Of a stretch of 64,000 nt of DNA, positions 61,021 to 64,000 are shown in pieces. The position numbers were made by a program, and so were the translations under genes. Positions within the stretch are counted from its first letter, which is position 1, and the number at the start of each line of letters is the position of its first letter. The DNA comes from Amycolatopsis arida (lineage in GTDB: Bacteria; Actinomycetota; Actinomycetes; Mycobacteriales; Pseudonocardiaceae): NCBI RefSeq assembly GCF_900115565.1, contig NZ_FOWW01000003.1:372001-436000 (forward strand), given 5' to 3'. Under the pieces are notes generated by a model. That model saw only the letters and a program-made list of their open reading frames with translations, was not told the origin of the DNA and ran no database searches.

Positions 61021-62644
61021 CACCCACGAGGTCACCAACCAGGTGCCGCCGCTGGTCGACCACGACCTCGCCGCCGACCCCGCCCTGCTCGCCGGCCTGC
61101 ACCGGGAGGGCGCCGGGTGGGCCGAGCCGGAGCTGCGCGAGCTCGGCCGGCTCGCCGGCACCCAGCGGGCGCAGGACTGGGGCAGGGTGGCCAACGAGAA
61201 CCCACCGGTGCTGCGCACCCACGACCGCTACGGGCACCGCGTCGACGAGGTCGAGTTCCACCCGTACTGGCACGAGTTGATGCGGGTGGCCGTCGGCAAC
61301 GGGATCCACGCGGCGCCGTGGCGGGACGACCGGCCCGGCGCGCACGTCGCCAGGGCGGCCAAGGCCTACGTCTGGATGCAGGTCGAGCCGGGGCACATGT
61401 GCCCGATCTCGATGACCTACGCGGCCGTGCCGGCACTGCGACACAACCCGGAGCTGGCCGAGCGGTACGAGCCGCTGCTCGCCGCCCCGGAGTACGACTA
61501 CGGGCTGCGCGAGCCGAGCGGCAAGCGCGGGCTCATCGCGGGCATGTCGATGACCGAGAAGCAGGGTGGCTCGGACGTGCGCGCCAACACCACCACCGCC
61601 GAGCCCACCGCCGAGGGCGCCTACGTCATCACCGGGCACAAGTGGTTCACCTCGGCGCCGATGTCCGACGTGTTCCTCACCCTCGCCAAGGCGCCCGGCG
61701 GCCTGTCCTGCTTCCTGCTGCCCCGCGTGCTGCCGGACGGCACCCGCAACCGGATCCGGCTGCAGCGGCTCAAGGACAAGCTGGGCAACCGGTCCAACGC
61801 CTCGGCGGAGATCGAGTACGACGGCGCGCTCGGCTGGCTCGTCGGCGAGGAGGGCCGCGGTGTGCGGACCATCATCGAGATGGTCAACAACACCCGGCTG
61901 GACTGCGCGATCGGCAGCGCGGCCGGCATGCGCTGGGGCGCGGTGCAGGCGGTGCACCACGCGACCCACCGCAGGGCCTTCGGCGACCGGCTGGTCGACC
62001 AGCCACTGATGGCGAACGTCCTGGCCGACCTGGTGGTCGAGGCCGAGGCCGCCACCACGGTGGCCCTGCGACTGGCCGGCGCGAGCGACCGGGCCGACGC
62101 CGGTGACCGGTCGGAGGAGCCGTTCCGCCGGCTCGGGCTCGCGGTGACCAAGTACTGGGTGTGCAAGCGCGGCCCGGCGCACGCCGCCGAGGCGTTGGAG
62201 TGCCTCGGCGGCAACGGCTACGTCGAGGAGTCCGGCATGCCACGGCTGTACCGGGAGGCGCCGCTCGCGTCGATCTGGGAGGGGTCGGGCAACGTGGCCG
62301 CGCTGGACGCCTTGCGCGCGATGGCGAAGCAGCCGGAGTCGGTCGAGGCGTTCTTCTCCGAGGTCGACCGAGTCGCCGGCGCCGACGCGCGGCTGGACGA
62401 CGCGGTCGCCCGGCTGCGCAAGGAGCTGACCGACCTCGCCGACATCCAGTACCGGGCCCGTCGGGTGGTGGAGCAGTTCGCGCTGGTGCTGCAGGGGTCG
62501 CTGCTGGTGCGGCACGGCGAACCGGCCGTCGCCGACGCCTTCTGCGCCACCCGGCTCGGCGGGGACACCGGTCTGGTGTTCGGCACCCTGCCCGCCGGCA
62601 TGGACACGGCGGCGATCGTCGACAGGGCTCGGGTGGACCGGTGA
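61013..62644 (+). CDS. Acyl-CoA dehydrogenase family protein, AidB-like
   Basis: A 543-residue flavoprotein, longer than ordinary acyl-CoA dehydrogenases (about 380) and matching AidB/isovaleryl-type members. GMSMTEKQGGSDVRANTTTA is the flavin-site motif, GHKWFTSAPMSD, RLKDKLGNRSNASAEIEYDG and CLGGNGYVEESGMPRLYREAPLASIWEGSGNV follow. In E. coli AidB protects DNA from alkylation, but most relatives are catabolic. Operon context with TetR and two crotonases favours fatty-acid or amino-acid breakdown. Confidence 0.9.
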   Translation: MPDTHEVTNQVPPLVDHDLAADPALLAGLHREGAGWAEPELRELGRLAGTQRAQDWGRVANENPPVLRTHDRYGHRVDEVEFHPYWHELMRVAVGNGIHAAPWRDDRPGAHVARAAKAYVWMQVEPGHMCPISMTYAAVPALRHNPELAERYEPLLAAPEYDYGLREPSGKRGLIAGMSMTEKQGGSDVRANTTTAEPTAEGAYVITGHKWFTSAPMSDVFLTLAKAPGGLSCFLLPRVLPDGTRNRIRLQRLKDKLGNRSNASAEIEYDGALGWLVGEEGRGVRTIIEMVNNTRLDCAIGSAAGMRWGAVQAVHHATHRRAFGDRLVDQPLMANVLADLVVEAEAATTVALRLAGASDRADAGDRSEEPFRRLGLAVTKYWVCKRGPAHAAEALECLGGNGYVEESGMPRLYREAPLASIWEGSGNVAALDALRAMAKQPESVEAFFSEVDRVAGADARLDDAVARLRKELTDLADIQYRARRVVEQFALVLQGSLLVRHGEPAVADAFCATRLGGDTGLVFGTLPAGMDTAAIVDRARVDR

Positions 62645-63477
62645 GCGGGCCGATCCGCACGGAGACCGCCGACGGGGTGCGGTCGATCGTCCTGGCCCGA
62701 CCGGAGCGGTACAACACGATCACCCCGGAGCTGCGCGACGCGCTGGCCGCGGCGATCGACGAGGCCGACGCCGACCCCGAGGTGCGGGTGATGCTGCTGC
62801 GCGCCGACGGGCCGGCGTTCTGCGCGGGCTACGGGCTGGACTGGTCGACCGAGTTCCAGGCCACCGCGGAGTCGGACTGGGACTCGGCGATGGACTACCG
62901 GGTGATGTCCAGCTTCGTCGACACCTACCTGAAGCTGTGGTACGCGGCGAAGCCCACCATCGCCGCGGTGCAGGGCTGGTGCGTCGCCGGCGGGACCGAC
63001 ATGGTGCTGTGCGCCGACCTCGTCGTCGCGGCGGAGAACGCGGTGTTCGGCTACCCGCCTTCCCGCGTGTGGGGCACCCCGACCACGGCGATGTGGGTGT
63101 ACCGGATGGGCTTCGAGAAGGCCAAGCGCTACCTGCTCACCGGCGACGAGATCCCGGCGCGCACGGCCGCGGAGATCGGGCTGATCGGCGAGTGCGTGCC
63201 GGACGACCGACTGACCGAGCACGCGTTCGGCCTCGCCAGGCGGATGGCCATGCTGCCCGGCAACCAGCTGGAGATGCTGAAGCTGTTGTGCAACCAGACC
63301 GTGGAGAACATGGGTTTCGCCTCGTCCCGGACGCTCGGCACGTTTCTCGACGGCGTCGCCCGGCACACGAAGGAGGGGCGGGCGTTCGTCGGCAGGGCGA
63401 TGGAGGCCGGGTTCCGGCAGGCCGTGCGCGAGCGCGACGCGCCCTTCGGCGACTACGGCTCGCGGCGGAAGGAGTGA
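62641..63477 (+). CDS. Enoyl-CoA hydratase/isomerase (crotonase) family protein
   Basis: A 278-residue crotonase. SIVLARPERYNTITPELRDAL near residue 15, LLRADGPAFCAGYGLDWS (oxyanion hole) and AVQGWCVAGGTDMVLCADLVVAAENAVFGYPPSRVWGTP define the fold. The usual catalytic glutamate positions are not both evident, so hydratase versus isomerase activity is uncertain. GTG start overlaps the dehydrogenase stop by GTGA. Confidence 0.9.
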   Translation: MSGPIRTETADGVRSIVLARPERYNTITPELRDALAAAIDEADADPEVRVMLLRADGPAFCAGYGLDWSTEFQATAESDWDSAMDYRVMSSFVDTYLKLWYAAKPTIAAVQGWCVAGGTDMVLCADLVVAAENAVFGYPPSRVWGTPTTAMWVYRMGFEKAKRYLLTGDEIPARTAAEIGLIGECVPDDRLTEHAFGLARRMAMLPGNQLEMLKLLCNQTVENMGFASSRTLGTFLDGVARHTKEGRAFVGRAMEAGFRQAVRERDAPFGDYGSRRKE

Positions 63478-63479
63478 CG

Positions 63480-64000
63480 ATGTCCGTTCGGGTGGAGCGC
63501 GAAGGAGCCGTCACCACGGTGATCCTGTCGCGGCCGGAGCGGCGCAACGCCGTCGACGGCTCGACGGCCGCGGCGCTGGCGGCGGCGTTTCGCGAGTTCG
63601 ACGCCGACGACACGGCCGCCGTGGCGGTGCTCTGGGGCGAGGGCGGCACGTTCTGCGCCGGTGCCGACCTCAAGGCCGTCGGCACCCCGGACGGCAACCG
63701 GCTGGCCGAGGACGGCGACGGGCCGATGGGGCCGAGCCGGCTGCGGCTGGGCAAGCCGGTGATCGCCGCGATTCCCGGGCACGCCGTGGCCGGCGGGCTG
63801 GAGCTGGCGATCTGGTGCGACCTGCGGGTGGCCGAGGACGACGCCGTGCTCGGCGTGTTCTGCCGCCGGTGGGGGGTGCCGCTCATCGACGGCGGCACGG
63901 TGCGGCTGCCCCGGCTGATCGGCACCGGCCGCGCACTGGACCTGATCCTCACCGGGCGGCCGGTGTCCGCCGCCGAGGCGCTGGAGATGGGGCTGGTCAA
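63480..64000 (+). CDS. Second crotonase family protein (3' end outside window)
   Basis: ATG 63480 follows AAGGAG at ideal spacing. At least 173 residues are visible: VTTVILSRPERRNAVDGSTAAALAAAFREFD, GEGGTFCAGADLKAVG, IPGHAVAGGLELAIWCDLRVAEDDAVLGVFCRRWGVPLIDGGTVRLPRLIG. The GLELA and FCRRWGVPLIDGG motifs fit enoyl-CoA hydratase/EchA-type paralogues of actinobacteria. It follows the first crotonase by 2 bp, extending the operon beyond the window. Confidence 0.9.
   Translation, partial: MSVRVEREGAVTTVILSRPERRNAVDGSTAAALAAAFREFDADDTAAVAVLWGEGGTFCAGADLKAVGTPDGNRLAEDGDGPMGPSRLRLGKPVIAAIPGHAVAGGLELAIWCDLRVAEDDAVLGVFCRRWGVPLIDGGTVRLPRLIGTGRALDLILTGRPVSAAEALEMGLV

Overview
The window is high-GC actinobacterial chromosome, and its gene content points to a Pseudonocardiaceae member, most plausibly Amycolatopsis. 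The basis is near-universal G/C at third codon positions, an HspR-controlled dnaK-grpE-dnaJ-hspR operon, a DasR-type dre site on nagA, an actinobacterial Asp23/AmaP cluster, F420-type oxidoreductases, many TetR regulators and several families of short intergenic repeats. The genus is inferred, not proven. I saw no rRNA, tRNA, CRISPR array, transposase or integrase.

Layout. 1-15.9 kb holds scattered metabolic and regulatory genes: a secreted lipase with a divergent TetR, DUF3151, class II aldolase (fbaA), an F420-type oxidoreductase, an ECF sigma factor, nagA with a dre site, MerR, a FAD-linked oxidase, a DUF368 lipid-carrier transporter and a TetR-controlled drug exporter. 15.9-24.9 kb holds PPOX, hydrolase and VOC enzymes, a DedA protein, and a MarR-MFS-YceI operon whose exporter carries three C-terminal carboxypeptidase-regulatory-like domains. 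24.2-31.4 kb holds a six-gene overlapping sugar operon (binding protein, permease, ATPase, PfkB kinase, small kinase, SDR), a divergent LacI, and a LacI paralogue that has lost its DNA-binding domain. 32.2-39.9 kb holds GH76, an RNA methyltransferase, an Asp23/AmaP envelope cluster whose sigma-factor end has been deleted, pyrE and an SDR. 41.3-53.8 kb is the heat-shock region: clpB and the dnaK operon, each preceded by HAIR operators, separated by an alanine symporter, a flavohaemoprotein, a dienelactone hydrolase and two decayed genes. 54-64 kb holds DUF4097, a PEBP protein, a large Fe-S oxidoreductase, a Uma2 remnant between duplicated flanks, LysR, and a TetR-AidB-like-crotonase operon that runs off the end.

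How the genes work together. HspR, encoded last in the dnaK operon, probably controls both that operon and clpB through three local HAIR sites. Several regulator/target pairs are self-contained with visible operators: TetR/lipase, TetR/MFS, MarR/MFS-YceI, LacI/ABC sugar operon and TetR/acyl-CoA dehydrogenase. Four-base GTGA/ATGA overlaps tie most operons together.

The non-coding DNA is unusual. Three regions of 0.8-1.2 kb have no confident gene and are full of tandem repeats. Two of them share an 82-bp element ending in facing DnaA-type boxes. A 59-bp repeat has entered the dienelactone hydrolase gene in frame. Two short palindromic repeat families sit mainly at gene 3' ends. Several loci show recent decay: the sigma/Asp23 deletions, a divergent MFS/MocR pair that has lost both 5' ends, and the Uma2 remnant.
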